From contig NZ_JAGMUJ010000133.1 in the NCBI RefSeq assembly GCF_019049255.1, forward strand, positions 1-64,000: a stretch of 64,000 bases of DNA. The letters run 5' to 3'. Positions 63,296-64,000 of the stretch are shown piece by piece. The notes below the pieces were generated by a model that made no database searches, was not told where the DNA came from, and worked only from the letters and a program-made list of their open reading frames with translations. Each line of letters begins with the position of its first letter. The first letter of the stretch is position 1. The position numbers and the translations under genes are program-made. Source of the DNA: Streptomyces sp. AC558_RSS880 (lineage in GTDB: Bacteria > Actinomycetota > Actinomycetes > Streptomycetales > Streptomycetaceae).

Positions 63296-64000
63296 CCGCT
63301 CACATCGCCATGTTCTCCATCGCCGCCCACGGCCACGTGAACCCGAGCCTCGAGGTGATCCGCGAGCTCGTGGCGCGCGGCCACCGGGTCACGTACGCGA
63401 TCCCGCCGCTGTTCGCCGAGAAGGTCGCCGAGACGGGCGCCGAACCCAAGCTGTGGAACAGCACGCTGCCGGGCCCCGACGACGACCCGGAGGACTGGGG
63501 CACCACACTGCTGGACAACGTGGAGCCGTTCCTCGCCGACGCCATCCAGGCACTCCCCCAGCTCATCGAGGCGTACGAGGGCGACACCCCCGACCTCGTC
63601 CTGCACGACATCACCTCCTACCCGGCGCGCGTGCTCGGCCACCGCTGGGGCGTGCCCGTCATCTCCCTCTCGCCGAACCTCGTCGCCTGGGACGGGTACG
63701 AGAAGGAGGTCGCCGAGCCGATGTGGGAGGAGCCGAAGAAGACCGAGCGGGGGCAGGCGTACTACGCCCGCTTCCACGCCTGGCTGGAGGAGAACGGGAT
63801 CACCCGGCACCCGGACGACTTCGTGGGCCGCCCGGACCGCTCGATCGTCCTGATCCCCAAGGCGCTCCAGCCCCACGCCGACCGGGTCGACGAGAGCGTG
63901 TACTCCTTCGTCGGGGCCTGCCAGGGCGACCGCGGCGCAGAAGGCGACTGGCAGCGGCCCGCCGGTGCCGAGAAGGTCGTCCTCGTGTCGCTCGGGTCGT
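63296..64000 (+). CDS. Macrolide glycosyltransferase (MGT family), N-terminal part
   Basis: Truncated by the right edge after about 235 residues. IAMFSIAAHGHVNPSLEVIR is the N-terminal acceptor-domain motif of MGT/OleD enzymes, followed by LVARGHRVTYAIPP and PDLVLHDITSYPARVLGHRW; the last bases begin VVLVSLGS, the start of the donor domain. MGT enzymes inactivate macrolides by transferring glucose from UDP-glucose. It is controlled by a promoter holding a TetR-like operator; no repressor gene is seen in the window. Confidence 0.9.

Overview
The window is chromosomal DNA of a Streptomyces species. The evidence is very high G+C with almost only G/C third codon positions, many GTG starts and ATGA/GTGA gene overlaps, and streptomycete hallmarks: a two-domain geosmin synthase, a CprB-type gamma-butyrolactone receptor homologue, a conservon (sensor kinase, roadblock, DUF742, GTPase), a subtilisin-inhibitor (SSI) gene and a macrolide glycosyltransferase. 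The cprB / DUF89 / geosmin synthase order matches what I remember of the S. coelicolor SCO6071-SCO6073 region. No tRNA, rRNA, CRISPR array or intact mobile element was seen.

Layout. 1-8.8 kb: a truncated lipoprotein, a FAD/Rieske oxidoreductase, an ArsR/SRPBCC pair with an operator over the start codon, then on the minus strand carbonic anhydrase, SulP transporter, SPFH protein and PhoX-like phosphatase, then ZapE-type ATPase. 8.8-12.2 kb: RibD-like reductase, a conserved small protein, MurC and MsrB. 12.4-20.2 kb: a two-component system, a DUF4246 protein, a small sigma-like operon and a second two-component system facing away from 20.3-22.8 kb, a flavin redox operon (ferric-reductase-like protein, FMN-binding protein, ApbE). 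22.9-27.5 kb: an accessory patch (MFS/SDR operon, its TetR with matching operators, a phosphotransferase, a decayed integrase). 27.6-31.2 kb: an OpuC-type osmoprotectant ABC transporter. 31.2-36.1 kb: a conservon led by an orphan periplasmic binding lipoprotein. 36.8-43.6 kb: secreted subtilase, CprB homologue with a candidate autoregulatory site, DUF89 protein, geosmin synthase, membrane PDZ protein. 43.9-46.1 kb: M24 peptidase and a degenerate phosphotransferase-like protein. 46.2-56.6 kb: treZ, treY and glgX (glycogen to trehalose), with an FHA protein, two M14 carboxypeptidase paralogues and an SSI-like inhibitor between treZ and treY. 56.9-59.9 kb: a HEPN/DUF5919-like protein, DEDDh exonuclease and a phosphotransferase. 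60.1-63.1 kb: a sugar ABC transporter lacking its ATPase. 63.3 kb to the end: a glycosyltransferase cut by the window edge.

How genes work together. GlgX, TreY and TreZ form a route from glycogen to trehalose. Carbonic anhydrase and SulP overlap and probably handle bicarbonate. The osmoprotectant transporter and trehalose genes both serve osmotic balance. The most unusual items are the binding-protein-led conservon, the SSI homologue with Glu at the P1 site co-translated with a CTG-started carboxypeptidase, the sigma-like three-gene operon, the HEPN protein lacking its catalytic His, and two tandem duplications that copy a stop codon in frame. Every function is assigned from motifs read by eye; no database search was run.
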